From Chlorella sorokiniana (taxonomy: Eukaryota; Chlorophyta; Trebouxiophyceae; Chlorellales; Chlorellaceae), in NCBI GenBank assembly GCA_025917655.1, contig CP084619.1, positions 3,391,001 through 3,455,000 of the forward strand: a stretch of 64,000 bases of DNA, given 5' to 3'. Below the pieces are notes generated by a model. That model was given only the letters and a program-made list of their open reading frames with translations, did not search any database and was not told the origin of the DNA. Below are positions 45,196-57,790 of this stretch, piece by piece (within the stretch, counting starts at the first letter, position 1; every line of letters starts with the position of its first letter). The translations under genes and the position numbers were made by a program.

Positions 45196-48100
45196 TCAAA
45201 TGCCGCTGCCTGTGTGACGTTCGTCGTCAGCAGCTGCCAGCAGGATGGGCTGCCCGCCATTCACTTCCAGTGCCAGGGTGATGGTGGCAACATCCGCGGC
45301 GGCATGCTGGTGGAACTGCAGCAAGATGGGGGGGGTTCACCGCTCATAGCTGCAACAACCTGGATGAATGCACCTTACGTGACAAGTGGCTCCCCCGGCC
45401 ACAAGCGCACCTGAATGGGCCCAGGAGAGCGGAAGCTGTCCTCCATGGACCATGCCGCGCGGCGGGCAGCAAAGCAAGCCATAGGTGAACCCTTCAGGTC
45501 CACCAGCGCCTTCCTGATCACGGGCTTGTCCCTGCGGAGGAAGAGGAAGAGGGTAAATATCGTCATGCTGGCCTTGTCGGGATCTGGCTTGCAAAGTCCA
45601 CCCGAGAAGCGCGCACCTGCCAGCACGGCGCTCCAGATGCATCATCGACAGCAGCGGGGTGCCCCCAACTCCCCACTCAGAGGCAGGCCTTTGCAGGTCT
45701 GCAGTCACAGGTGTTGCAAAGTGTGGCCTTGCCGCCGCTTCTTGGTAGCAGTATCGTCGAACATGGAGTCGAGCCAGAATTAGTTTAGTGACCTCCCACC
45801 TGAAACTGTAGCCATGAGGCCGGTGCGACGGCTGGACAGCAAGGCGCCTGCTGCCTGCCCAAGTGCGCTGCAGTACGTGGCATCAAAGTTGGAGGGCAAC
45901 GAGCAGCGGCCCTCGTACCTGGACAGGGGAGGCGGGCTTGGGCAACTCATGCAACCTTGCATATTGACAAGGCTTGCATTGGTGCCTTAACAACCGTCTG
46001 TGCACCCTCACCCGAAGAAGTGGGGGAGGGCAGCAAATTTGCCCCTGTACGTTCCAGCGACCTTGCGCCGCGCCAGCTCCAGCCCCACCAGCTTGATCAG
46101 CAGCTTCTCCGTCTCGATGTGGCTGACCTGCACGTTGCCGTGGGGGTCACGCTCCTCCAGCAGCTCGGCGCGGATGCCGGGTGGCAAGTGGAAGAACACC
46201 TGCGACATGGGTCGCAACTTGGCTCGGAATGCCTCGTGCTGCATGTGACACATGGCGGCAGGCCTGCCACAGCTTCACTGCACTTCTGCCTCCCTGACCT
46301 CCTCAGACTCGGGGTCAGACGCGCGCTGATGCCCTCCTGGTCTGCACAGTCAACTCCCTGTGCCAGCAGCTCGTTGAGCTCTGCAGAGTAGGTTGCCCCA
46401 TGGCAAGGCTCATCTTGCGGCTTGAGAATGCACAGCAGCGTGCTCAACAGCCCAAGCCCTGGGCAACTGCGCGGCCAATGATGCGTGTGCTGCTCGCCTG
46501 CAATCAGGCTGGACACGTCGTGCGCATACTCAACCAGCCCCTCGGGAATCAGGACGATGCCGTAGTTCTTGCCACGCTCCGCACGCTGCACCACCACGTC
46601 GGCAATCTGCAGCACATGGGCAGCTTGAGCTGCAACAGAAAAATTTAACCCGCCTCAGCAGCATGCCCCGAACAGGCTTGCCTGCTGCGTGACATCCTTC
46701 AGTCTGAGCTTGCCATCGGCCACCTCTTCGCTAATCAGGGCCACCTGCAAACATTTCGACGCGCAGTGCGTGGATGCCAGCAAGGAGCGCCTCAGTATGA
46801 GTATATAAACGCTACCTGCGGGTGCGTCTGCAGCGCGCACTCCAGGGTCACGTGCGACGCTGCGCGCCCCATCAGCCTGTGGGACAAGCAGCCACGCAGC
46901 ACGGCAGGGAGTTGGATCCAGAACACATGCGGCAAGAACCGGGGCTAATGGGCTTCCAAGCAGCATTGGCATGTGCGCAGCAGCAACGTGCTTCCAAGCA
47001 GCATGGGCATGTGTGCAGCAGCAAAGTGCAGCTGTGACCTGCCCTCTCACACCCCCAAACACAACAGCAAACCTGATGAAGTGGTAGTACTTCTTGGCGG
47101 ACAGCGCGTCGATCATGATGTTGCCAATCATTTCGGAGTACACCTTGCAGGCAGTGTCAAACCCAAAGCTGATCTTCACATCAGCGTTCTTCAAGTCGCC
47201 TGCAGCCAATGCAAAGGAGCAGGGCGTCAGGGGCAGGCATGCCCTGCACTGGGCGCATGCCGCACACGTTCACTGCTGCCCCCACGCCTTCTCACCGTCG
47301 ATGGTTTTGGGGACGCCCACCACGTTGGTCTTCACCCCCTGCTTAAGGAAATGCTCGGCCAGGACGGCGGCATTTGTGTTGGAGTCGTCGCCGCCAATCA
47401 CCACCAGCCCATCAAGGTCCAGCTCGGCGCAGACCTGCGCATATGTAGCCCAGAAAATTTGTGGCTACACTTGTGGCTGTGAAAACAGTTCAAAGCCTGC
47501 AAAATACATGGCATGCCTTTGCGGCTGCTTCTAGTTGTTCTTCCTTTTCAATCTTATCGCGCCCACTTCCGATCAAGTGGAAGCCGCCCTGGTTGCGATA
47601 TCCATCCTGCAGCCAGGCACGCTTGCAATCACATGGTTATTGCTCGGGCTGGATGCTCTGTCGAACGAACTTTCCACAGCTGCGACCCTCCTCCCTCCAC
47701 CACCCACCCACCCAAACCCACTCTCACGCACACCGCCTTATCTCATCCCCCGCCCTCACCAGCTCCTCTGCCGTCAGCGGCTTGTACTGGTTCTGCATGA
47801 CTCCGCGCGGCCCACCCAGGAAGCCCACCAGGGTGGACCCCGGGTGCCAGCGCTGCAGGTAGTCGTGCAGCCCGATGATCACGTTGTGGCCGCCTGCGCA
47901 GGAAGGGCTTTCCAGGGATTGTGCGGTGGCAGAGACGCGCTGCTTCATCACGCAATGGTTTGAAGACGCCTGCACACCTGAGGCCTGCCCACCGCTGAGC
48001 ACCACTCCCAGCCTCAGCCGTCGGGCATCCTTGCCGTCAGCTGGCCCAGCTGGTGCCGCTGCTGTCAGGTGCACCATCCTAAGGGGGTCATGCCAAGGCG

Positions 48101-48455
48101 GGGGAACAATCCGCAGATGACGTCGTGGCTTTCCAGGCACTGTCGCTCTTCCCCGTCCACAACACCATGAAGGCCTGCATAGGGCCAGGCAGTCCAATGT
48201 CAGCCGTGACAGACGGTGTATCTGCAGGCTTAGAGCCTGCCCCCGCTCACAGCAGCGCGCTAGTGGAGGGCGCAGAGTCGGCCGCTTGGTGTGAACCCAA
48301 GCCAACGAACCTTGGAGGACATTAGGCAGGGCGGGCACGTATGTCAGGCGCGCCAGAGAGGCAGGAGACCACGCCTTGTCGACCTCTCCACCCACAAACT
48401 GGAGCATTTCGAGCTCCCCAAAGCTGCTTGTAAGGAAGCCAGCGCCTGCCAGCAT
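45196..48455 (-). CDS. PFPB: PPi-dependent phosphofructokinase beta subunit, copy 1
   Basis: Minus-strand, many short exons from ATG 48455. In order: [28 protein letters not shown] with [14 protein letters not shown] after an extra intron, [40 protein letters not shown] (PPi-type GGDD), [140 protein letters not shown] and a last exon ending at TGA 45196. This is the plant-type beta subunit that interconverts fructose 6-phosphate and fructose 1,6-bisphosphate using pyrophosphate in the cytosol. GGQAP, conserved in the family, reads GGQAS here. A second copy follows at 49040. Confidence 0.85.
46816..47410. repeat. 595-bp near-identical segment shared with 50803-51396 (copy 1)
   Basis: It spans exons and introns of PFP copy 1 from LMGRAASH to GGDDSN. 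By eye about 18 differences occur over 595 bp, much higher identity than the flanking exons. Confidence 0.85.
46952..47023. repeat. Two 38-bp direct repeats in a PFP intron
   Basis: A unit beginning GCTTCCAAGCAGCATG is repeated with a 38-bp period inside the intron at 46876-47075. The same pair is present in copy 2 at 50939-51010. Confidence 0.75.
47761..47891. repeat. 131-bp segment shared with 51780-51910
   Basis: The exon coding [14 protein letters not shown] to KPLTAEEL is almost identical in the two PFP genes, differing at two or three bases. Confidence 0.8.
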
Positions 48456-49039
48456 GGCGCGACAACCTTGATTGGGAGACAAGAATGCACATCGGGAAGG
48501 CTCAGTGCAGCCAACGCCCCCATTCACCACTGCCAAGTCAGCGCCAGTGGCAGTTAATGCCTTGCTTGATCCCTTTGCTAAACACCCCAAAGCTTTACTC
48601 ATGGGCACATCACACGAAGGTCAAGCTTATGTATATGGCAGAACAACGTAATCAGCAAAAGCAATCCGCAGAAGAAAAATGGGAACCAACTCCAATGCAC
48701 TCTTCGCAAGGCAAAAATCAAGCCAGTTGACGTGACAAGGCTGAAAAACAAGACCCAGCTGATGAAAAATTGTCCCAGACAAAGCGTCTCCGATCAGCAG
48801 AGGACAGGGTAAAAAATGGGGCTGCCAGCTGGGTCAGCCAAAGATGGGGAAGAGGGGCAAGATGAGGCGAGGCGCAATCCTTCTGGTATCAAGTGTACAT
48901 ACATATCATGTCTCGCCGCAACAACACTGCTTAGTCATGCATGGAATCCCAGTGAAACTTGGGGAGCTCTCATTTCTTGAAAAAATTCGACCTGGTTGTG
49001 GCCGCTCGAGCTGCCGGATGTGCTCAGAGGCGCAGCGAC
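48456..49039. other. Intergenic between PFP copies, no gene recognised
   Basis: 584 bp holding the upstream region of copy 1 and the 3' UTR of copy 2. It is A-rich around 48640-48840. No further feature was seen. Confidence 0.45.
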
Positions 49040-52000
49040 TCAGTTATCCTCGTCGGTCAGGTGCTGCAGCAGGCAGGGCTGGCCCTCATTGCACTCCCAG
49101 CGAGTGTGATGCTGGCCATGTCGGCAGAGGGGCCTTGGAACTGCGGGGTGCAAGGAGGGGCGCATGTTGTCCAAGGCCGGCAGAGCGATGCCGCTACAAG
49201 GGCTCACAGCAGGACCGCAAGCGGAATCCACACCGGCATGGACAGCGTTTGCAAAGTGTGCATGCGGCAGGGGCCCGCAGGCCAGGGGAGCACCTGCATG
49301 GGGCCTGGGGAGCGGCACCAGTCCTGGATGGCCCAGATGGCACGCATGGATGTGTAGCTGTTCATGGGAGCGCCGCCGATGACCACCAACGCCTTTTTCA
49401 TCACCGGGCGATCGCTGCGGCAGGAGGGTGCCGGGAGGAGCGTGGCTCTGACGATCAAGGGCTGCCGTTTGTCGTGCGTAGGAACACTGGTGCATGCAAG
49501 CTGCCTAGCCCAGCAGCCTGCCATGCGGGGGTGCCAGGCGGGCTCACAGCCGAGCACCCAAACTTGAGCTCACCGCCCAGCACGGCGCTCCAGGTGCATC
49601 ATGGACAGCAGCGGGGTGCCCCCACTCCCCACTCACACGCAGGCCTCTGCAGGTCTGCAGCCAGCGGGGCAGTCGAGGGCGTTCGCCAAGTCAGCGCCAA
49701 CTATGCATGTGCCCCTGCCCGAGCAACACCGGTGCCATGCAGACCCACAGCAGCATGAGCTCACTGGACACAGTCGCCATGAGCCCGGTGCGGCCGCTGG
49801 ACACCAGTGCGCCCGCGGTCTGGCCCAGCGCGTTGCAGTAGGTGGCATCAAAGTTTGAGGGCAGCGAGCAGCGGCCCTCATAGCTGCACAGCAGGGAGCC
49901 AAGACAGTGGGCTGGGCAGGGTTCACTGGGTGCACGTCTTCAATCAAAGGGAGGCTGCATAAGCAGCTCATGCCCGGCCCCGCACACAAAGGTCTGGCAA
50001 GCCTGCCAACGCGGCTGTCTGCTCCCTGTGCCCACTTCCCCCTGCGCCACTCGACGAGCCTGCTCACCCGAAGAAGTGGGCCAGCGCCGCAAACTTGCCG
50101 CGGTAGGTGCCCGAGGCCTTGCGCCGCGCCAGCTCCAGCCCCACCAGCTTGATCAGCAGCTTCTCCGTCTCGATGTGGCTGACCTGCACGTTGCCGTGGG
50201 GGTCACGCTCCTCCAGCAGCTCGGCGCGGATGCCGGGGTGAGGTTGCAGAAGAGCTGCAGGGTGTGGGGGCGGCGGAGGCATGGCCCCGGTCGGCGCAGC
50301 TGGACAGCCTGCCTCCCTGCTTGCGGCTTCATTACGCCCGCTCGTCTCCCTGGCATCGCTGGCGCCCCCCGCACGGCCTTGCGCCGCCACCCTGGCCGCA
50401 CGTCTGCCGACTCGGGGGTGAGGTGGGCGATGACGTCGGCCTGGTCTGCGGGGTTGGCCCCCTGCGCCATCAGCTCGTTCAGCTCCGCGATGAGGGCCGA
50501 CACGTCGTGCATGAACTCCACCAGCCCCTCGGGGATCAGCACCACGCCAAAGTCCTTGCCCAGCTCCGCCCGCTGAGCGACCATGTCGGCAATCTACGGG
50601 GGCACAGCGGGGCGAGCGATGGACCGTCACGGCAGGCCCGCATCACCGTGCAGCTGCTTTCGGCGGCGCGGGCAGAGGTGAAGCCATAGTGCATCCACAG
50701 CGCGGCAGCACGGGCTCGCGGCGAGGCGGGCAGCCCTGCCTGGCGCACGACGTCTTTCAGGCCCCAGCGATGGGCAGCCACCTCCTCGCAGACCAGAGCC
50801 AGCTGCGGGTGCGTCTGCAGCGCGCACTCCAGGGTCACGTGCGATGCTGCGCGCCCCATCAGCCTGCGGGACAAGCAGCCACGTAGCACGGCAGGGAGTT
50901 GGATCCAGAACACATGCGGCAAAAATCGGGGCTAATGGGCTTCCAAGCGGCATGGGCATGTGTGCAGCAGCATCGTGCTTCCAAGCAGCATGGGCATGTG
51001 TGCAGCAGCAAAGTGCAGCTGTGACCTGCCCCCTCACACCCCAAACACAACAGCAAACCTGATGAAGTGGTAGTACTTCTTGGCGGACAGCGCGTCGATC
51101 ATGATGTTGCCAATCATTTCGGAGTACACCTTGCAGGCAGTGTCAAACCCAAAGCTGATCTTCACATCAGCGTTCTTCAAGTCGCCTGCAGCCAATGCAA
51201 AGGAGCAGGGCGTCAGGGGCAGGCATGCCCTGCACTGGGCGCACACCACATACGTTCACTGCTGCCCCCACGCCTTCTCACCGTCGATGGTTTTGGGGAC
51301 GCCCACCACTTTGGTCTCCACCCCCTGCTTCAGGAAATGCTCGGCCAGGACGGCGGCATTTGTGTTGGAGTCGTCGCCGCCAATCACCACCAGCCCGTCC
51401 AACTTGTGGGCCAGGCATGTCTGGAGGGTGGCAGCAGAACTTTGCAGGAAAGTGAGGCAGGAGGGAGGGCAATAGCAGGCATGTTGCAGCAATGCAAAGT
51501 GCATACCTAGACCCCACTCTTCAATGGCAGCCAAGAACCACCCACCTTCTCCGCTGCCTCCAGGTGTTCAGGCTTGGTAAAGGCATCACGCCCGCTGCCA
51601 ATCATGTGGAAACCACCCTGGTTGCGGTAACCATTCTGCAGGCAGTGGCAAAGCGCTTGTGACGACCGACTGACAGTGCAAAGCCTCTGGGCCCTTGTCG
51701 AGCGCAGCATGCACTGCAGGTTGCTCGCTCACATGCGGCCCTCAGCCCCAACCTCGGCTCATCCCCCCCCACACCCACCAGCTCCTCTGCCGTCAGCGGC
51801 TTGTACTGGTTCTGCATGACGCCGCGCGGCCCACCCAGGAAGCCCACCAGGGTGGACCCCGGGCGCCAGCGCTGCAGGTAGTCGTGCAGCCCGATGATCA
51901 CGTTGTGGCCTCCAGGAGCCTGACCACCACTCAGCACCACACCCAAGCACAGAGGGCGTTGGTTGGAGCTCTGCTCGTCAGGTCCAGCAGCTGTTGCAAG

Positions 52001-52689
52001 CTGCAGGTTGATCATTTTGAGCGGGGAGTGGCCGCCTTGAGGGGTGCTGAGGCGCGGAAACAAGCTGCAAATCACGTCGTGCCCGCCGACGCACTCCCGG
52101 CTGTCGCCCTCCACCAGCTTGTGCGTGCCTGCGAGGCAGGTTTATCATAGTGGAAGGCAGTTTTACGCACCGAATGTACGGGAAACACGATCCGACAGCC
52201 AGCAATGTGCCGGCTGCTGGCGGGTTCCTGCGGGGCGGCAGGGCACCACTGGTGCTGTGCAGGTGGCGTGGGTTTCGGAACACACCAAATTCGCCTGTCC
52301 ACAAATCACAAAGCTTGGGTAGAAGTATTGTGCAAAACGCACTGGCTTGACCCGATTCCGAAACACCACTGACAAGCTTGCCGGGGGGATGCAACAGCGC
52401 TTTCTCGCTGTTGCAGCAAGCGCGCATGCGCCCGTCGACATCCCTTCTAACAAACGATGTGGAGACTGAAAGCGTCTCGGCAGGTGCCCGATCTCCGACA
52501 CAGCGCGTGATGGCCCAAACCCCAGCGACGCTCACCGCGCAGGACCTCGGGAAGCACTGGCACATATGCCAGCCTCTCGTGGCACACATGTGACAGGCCC
52601 TTGCCGCCATCGCCACCCGCATCATACGGCTTGGGCTTGTTGCTAAAGCTGCGGAAGTGGTTGGTTTCAGAGCCTGCAATTCCAACCAT
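49040..52689 (-). CDS. PFPB: PPi-dependent phosphofructokinase beta subunit, copy 2
   Basis: Minus-strand from ATG 52689 ([15 protein letters not shown]...). Motifs in order: [55 protein letters not shown] (uninterrupted, unlike copy 1), [40 protein letters not shown], the shared [16 protein letters not shown] block, [103 protein letters not shown] and the last exon [15 protein letters not shown]; one G repaired near 49095 leads to a stop at 49040. Same enzyme role as copy 1. Middle and terminal exons differ enough that the duplication is not recent, apart from the conversion-like patches. Confidence 0.85.
50803..51396. repeat. 594-bp near-identical segment shared with 46816-47410 (copy 2)
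   Basis: Partner of the segment in PFP copy 1, introns included. Confidence 0.85.
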
Positions 52690-53192
52690 GTTTCGCTGCG
52701 TATGTCGCAAGGGGAAACGGCGATGCCAGTGAAACAATGAGTTGCCTGCAACAGCCCAGATCTGTAGGGAATCAGGCGATGTGGCGCCAGGCTGGTCCCC
52801 CTGGCATGGCAATGCGTGCGACGTAGTGTCCCAGACCAGGGAATAGTCAGATTGAGCCAGATTGATTGAAGGCTTAGCATGAATTGAATCACGATTATGT
52901 ATATAATCACGATTGTCGCTCGGTTGCACGGGCTCATCACACCCTCGTGCGACAGGTGCATGGCCGAGGCTGGGAGCAGCATGCTGGGAACAGCGGGAAC
53001 CACGGCAAGGCATTATCTTTAAGGAAGCAGAAGAGATAGCAAATGCTGAGATCAAGACTTCAGTGTGGGAGCCCAAGCTGGCTTCAAGATCAAACATGGG
53101 CGAGGAGGTGAAGCGGCCCAGTTGTCCAGCTCAAAGGGCTCCTAGGGCGGCAGAGCCCGTGCCCACGGCCCGTGGTTCAAAAGGCACGAGGC
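52690..53192. other. Intergenic, no gene recognised
   Basis: Promoter of PFP copy 2 and 3' UTR of the WW-motif gene. No supported frame or repeat. Confidence 0.4.
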
Positions 53193-54525
53193 TCAAAGGT
53201 CTTCATGCTCCTGCTCGTCCTCGTTAGGGACGTCTCCATCCTACATTGATGGACATGATGTAGTGTCGGCGGTGTCACCAACGGCAGGGCAGGGTGCCAC
53301 AGCAGCAGGCATGCAGTGCAGCTCAAAGTGCGCATCACAGACTCACAGTTACAGATACCAGCCTCCATGCCAGCATGGTGGGCTGCACATTAGGGGGACG
53401 GCGCAAACAAATAGCAGTTGTTCACCTGAACTACCAGCCTCATGAGCAACAGCTTGCCAGACACGAGCATGCATCGGCCTTCTGACCTTCTCCCACTGCG
53501 AAGCGCCAGTCCCTTCATTGTAGAAGTAAACGCCCTTGCCTGCATTAACCAACCAAAATGTCAGGTTGGTAAACCGGCAGGGTCGCACCCCTGCTGTGTG
53601 GGATGGGTGGTCGGATGCCCCTGCGGCGGCGCACCATCAGCATCTTCCCTCTCTACCCACTTCAAGCTGTCAGGCCTGCATGCAAGTCATTGGAGAGAAT
53701 GAGATTGTGGGAACAATTGAATGACAGCAACTACCTTGTTCCTGATACTGCATGAACACAGCGGCGCATGCAGCGAAAGCATGGTGCACTTGCATGGGGC
53801 ATGCAGTAGCGCCGCAGCTGCGCTCACTTGTCCCAGCTCGTTTCCTTGGTGTCTGGATCGACATAATACACATCCCCGCTGGCAGGGTCTGTGTACTCGT
53901 ATGTGGGCTTTCTGGGGGATAGGCAGGCGTGGGAAAGGGTGGAAACAAGCGTGCAGTGCCTGACCCCCAGCCCCGAACGACCAGTGGGGTCCCAGCCCAG
54001 AGACAAGCTTGGAAAATGGATAATTGACAGGCCAACTTGAAATACATCAAGAACAGGCGCAGATGATGCGTGCCACTCACCCCCACTGCGACTCGGCGGT
54101 CAGGTCGTTGAACCAGAAGTGCGTGCGCTGCTCAATGGGACCCAGCTCATCCTCCAGCGCCTCCATCGCAGCAATCTCCCCCTCGCCCAGCTGAGCGCCC
54201 TCTTCCGCCCATGCGCCTGCATCAATGTGACGCAAGGGTTTGCTGCAGCATGCTGCTGGATCAACTGCTGGCGGTGGAGCAGTTCACTTGAGCCGCCACA
54301 ACAACAAACTCATCATGTGCCTGGCTGCACACAAATGTGCATCTGTGTCCAGGAATGAAAACGATCGAAGGCAGCAGTTAAGAGAGCCAGAATACGGTGC
54401 CAGAACGTGCTCCACCGCAAACTTCCGTATCAGCAGCTTGTGGCTGTTGTGCTTGCCGACGAAAACTCACTGCTCGCTAGAATGAGGCCCGCGACCAACA
54501 AAAGCGCCAGCCGGCTCAGCGACAT
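53193..54525 (-). CDS. WW-domain protein with a signal peptide
   Basis: Minus-strand from ATG 54525. Exon 1 (54525-54471) is a clean signal peptide, MSLSRLALLLVAGLILASS, joined in phase to AWAEEGAQLGEGEIAAMEAL in exon 2 (54216-54081), which ends in a WW-like THFWFNDLTAESQWG. Exon 3 (53911-53828) carries a WW domain core, YTDPASGDVYYVDPDTKETS with the final Trp, and an exon near 53480-53540 carries VYFYNEGTGASQWEK. The last exon is acidic (DGDVPNEDEQEHEDL) and ends at 53193. WW domains bind proline-rich partners and are normally cytosolic or nuclear, so an N-terminal secretory signal is unusual. The junction between exon 3 and the third motif is one base out of phase, so a small exon or base may be missing. 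Function unknown. Confidence 0.6.
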
Positions 54526-54768
54526 TCTGTTCGGCGAGGGTGCGATCTTCTTCCTTGCAACAGCCTACCAATGGGTGCAGACGAAGCGCTTGTGGCCGGC
54601 CCGCTGAAAAGCAGCGCCAGACTTCAAACGCTCATCTGCATGTACCGCTCGTGTGTCACTGCTATGCGCCCTATGATGCTTTTCCTGAGCTTGGCAATGG
54701 ATGTGATTTCAGAAGGATGAGTCCTGAAGCTCATACACCTTATCCAGGCTGTGGAAACGGCGCAAAAT

Positions 54769-56830
54769 CTATGATGGCAGCTTGACGGCAGCCTGCGGTT
54801 GTGCTGTTGCCGCAAGCCGCGCCGCCTGCTTCTCCGCCTGCTTGAACGCCGCTCTCAACTCCCTTTTCTGCGCTCGAGCATGCCGCTGGGAATCCTTGAC
54901 TGCCGCCTTGCGTGCCTTTTTTCCTCCGCCGTTTCCCCCTTGCGCCGCTCCATGGGAATGGCGGCGGAGGTGGCAGTTTGCACCCCACCGGCCTCCTCGT
55001 CCGACTGGTGGCCCTCTGCAGCCTCTGGCACGGCGCCCAAACCGCGGCGTGGCATGTAGCTCCTGGGTATTCCGCGGCGGTCTAGTCGAATCAAGCCACC
55101 CGCGCCGGAAGCAGAGGTGTCGGAGCTGCCGTGCCGCCGATGCGAGCTGATTGGTTCCGAAATGCTGCCCGGGTGGTTGTCCAGATTGGAGCGCAGGCTG
55201 CAGGCGGGGACAGGGAGCAAGGGGCACATACTCAAGCTCCGGCGCTGCTCAGCTCAGGCGAGGACCGCAGCAATGCCTCCCTCTCCCCTCGACCGCCACC
55301 CTCCCTGTCCTCCCGCGGTTGCTGCACCCCCTGGCAACTGTTCAGCTCCCACCAACCAGGCACGCTCACCTCAGCACCGACTCACAGTCCCAGCGCTCGC
55401 GCTCCTGGGCCAGGTAGTAGGCGGGGATGGGGTCCCGCTCGGCGCGGGGCTCACTGTCCGCCTCCTCCGCCTCCCGCGCCGCCTCCTCCGCCTCCGCCCG
55501 CCGCAGCGCCTCGTGCGCCTTCTGCACCGCCACCGCCGCGTCTGAGTCGTCAAAGCCGTAGGCCTCCATCTCTGCGCGCACCTGGCTGACGCGGGGGCGC
55601 GGCGTACGGCACGTTGCCCTCGTGCGCCTCCTGGCTCTGCCCGTGCGCCTCCAGGAACTCGTCCAGCAGGCCGTCAAACTCTGAGGCACGGAGGAAGGCG
55701 GGGCAGGAAGCAGGGGGTGTGCCCGAGAACAGGGGGGCTGAGAACCGGGGGCCCGGGGGGGAGGGGGCGGGGTGGGCGTAGGCGGCTGGCCCGGGGCAAG
55801 ACACGGCACGAGCGCCCGCTGCGGCTGGGCAGGCCCCGCACCCTTGACGTCAGCAAAGCCGCGGATCGTGTCCCCCTGCTCCTCCAGGTCCCCAATCTCC
55901 TCATCATCATACTCCAGAGCCAGGTGCTCAAAACTGCGGGCAGGCAAGGAGGGGTTGAGGGGTTGAGAGGGCGGCACAGCTGGTGCATGCTGCTCGGGCA
56001 TGAGCTGATCCCAGTGGCCTGCCCAGCTGACGCGGTCGCGCCGCCATGCGCGGCTGCCCCTCACCTGCAACCACCCGCCACACTGCCCTCTAGCCACCAC
56101 ACCCACATCCACCGGCTCACCGCTCATCAATCACAGTCAGCAGATTTTTGCGGTCGGTGCGCTCCTCACGCCAGTAAGTCGAGGCGATGGAGCCGGGCGC
56201 GGTGGGGGCTTGCTACTGCGCGCCGCAAGGCTGCCCGCATGGCTGCCGCCCACACCTGCGCCGCAGGAGGTGGGGGCAATGGGCTTGCACGGGATTGGTC
56301 ACTCGCCAACCAGGCCGCTACGTTAAGCTTGGTGTCTCAAGACGGCTTGCCTTGCTGACACTGCCCCTTGCAATGCCCCGCTGTGTTGTTCGCCAGCAAG
56401 CAGCTGCGCACCTGGGTCCCCAGAGGAGGCTGTGCTGGAGCCGGTGTAGTCCTCCTCCTGCCCCTCTTCCTCCTCCTCGCTGTCCAACACCGAATACTCG
56501 TCCCCCTGCTCGCTGCTGTGCTCCCCATGGCTTGCCGCCGCTGGCCCCTGGTCCGTCGCGGCCAGCACAAAGTCGTCTAGCAGGTCGCCTGCGCCCTCTG
56601 CAACGTAACCAGAAATGATGGGGGAGGGGATGGGGGGATATGAACTGCTGTGCAGCAAAAGATGGGTCGAGTTGAGAGGCAGCGGGAGGGCCAGTGTGAT
56701 GAGGGGTGCACGCCGGGCTTGCTTGCGAGCGCCCCCCTTGCAACCCAGCCGCCCACCTGCGTGCCCCAACTCCTCGTCGCCCTCCAGCTCCTCCATGGCC
56801 GCCTCCAGCTCAGCCAGCTCGCGATGCACT

Positions 56831-56861
<31 letters not shown>

Positions 56862-57790
56862 GTGGTGTGGGGATGGGGGTGGGTGGGGTCAAATGTGTGG
56901 CAAGTATGTACGGATGCTGCTTCAGGTGCCCGCAGCGCCGTCAACACAACAGGCCAAGTGGCAGCTTGTGGCAGCTGCGCTCACATGTGCCGCGCACGCG
57001 CTCCCGCTCCCGCTCCCGTGAGAAGGCGGTGACGCCACCGGCCATGACCGCCGCATCCTGCTCCACCTCCACCGCTTGCATCACAGTCAGCCGGCTGGCA
57101 TCTATCACTCGCATGTCCTCCTCTGGCGCCTGAACCTCGGCCGCAGGCACGAAAATGGAGGGGCCTGCGGCTGCGGGCTCCCCTGCAGCGGCGTCGCTGC
57201 TTGCAGCCTCAGCAGGCATGCCCTCCAGGCTGGCGGTGCCATGCCCCAGCACACGCATGTGCTTCAGGTAGTCGTAGCCGTCATCTGGCGGCAGGAGGAG
57301 GGCAGGGGGCGGGCGAGCCGGGAAGTGAGGCGATGCCTCAGCAGCAGCAGAGCAGACCAGTTGACGCGCTGTTGGCACGGGATGCTTGGCACCGCCTGAC
57401 ACGGCTTGCGAACCGAGGACAGCGCCGGTGACGACCTGCATGCACACCATGTGCTTCCGCCGGAACCCCTTTCCCTGGCAACCACAGCACAAGCAGCCCC
57501 CGCCTCACCCGGGAAACCCAGCTCAATCAGCTCTCGCCGCCGCGCTCCGACATTGGCGCCCCCGCTCCTCCTCCTCCAGCCACGACAGCGGGTGGCCCGG
57601 GGGTAACGCCGCCCGCTGGCTTCCTCATCTGCCGCGCTGCTTGTGCCGCCTGCGTCGGCGCGCCCGCCCCAGCGCTCTGGTCGGCCTCCACAAGCACGCG
57701 CTCAGGCAGGTCGTCGGCATCCTCGGTGCTGCGGAATACGAGGCTGTAGGTAGTGGACTGCTTCTTGTCTATGAACTTCTTCTTGACCAT
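54769..57790 (-). CDS. LTV1: LTV1 homologue, 40S ribosome biogenesis factor
   Basis: From ATG 57790: KKKFIDKKQSTTYSLVFRST, the LTV1 N-terminal signature, then an Ala/Pro-rich stretch, DDGYDYLKHMRVLGHGT (about 57240-57290), SRLTVMQAVEVEQDAAV, LLDDFVLAATDQGPAA, an acidic run, FEHLALEYDDEEIGDLEE, FDGLLDEFLEAHG and, at the end, RRGIPRSYMPRRGLGAVPE followed by basic helices, stop TAG at 54769-54771. YDYL, DDFVL, EYDDEEIGDLE and DEFL appear in the family order. LTV1 helps export and maturation of the small ribosomal subunit. Several exon ends are uncertain and a frame break lies near 54880. A GT repeat occupies one intron. Confidence 0.78.
56833..56861. repeat. (GT)n microsatellite in an LTV1 intron
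   Basis: About fourteen GT units, CA on the coding strand. Confidence 0.85.

Noticed and set aside
46952-47023. CRISPR-like direct repeats
   Set aside because: Just two 38-bp units in a eukaryotic intron, copied with the gene; no spacer structure.
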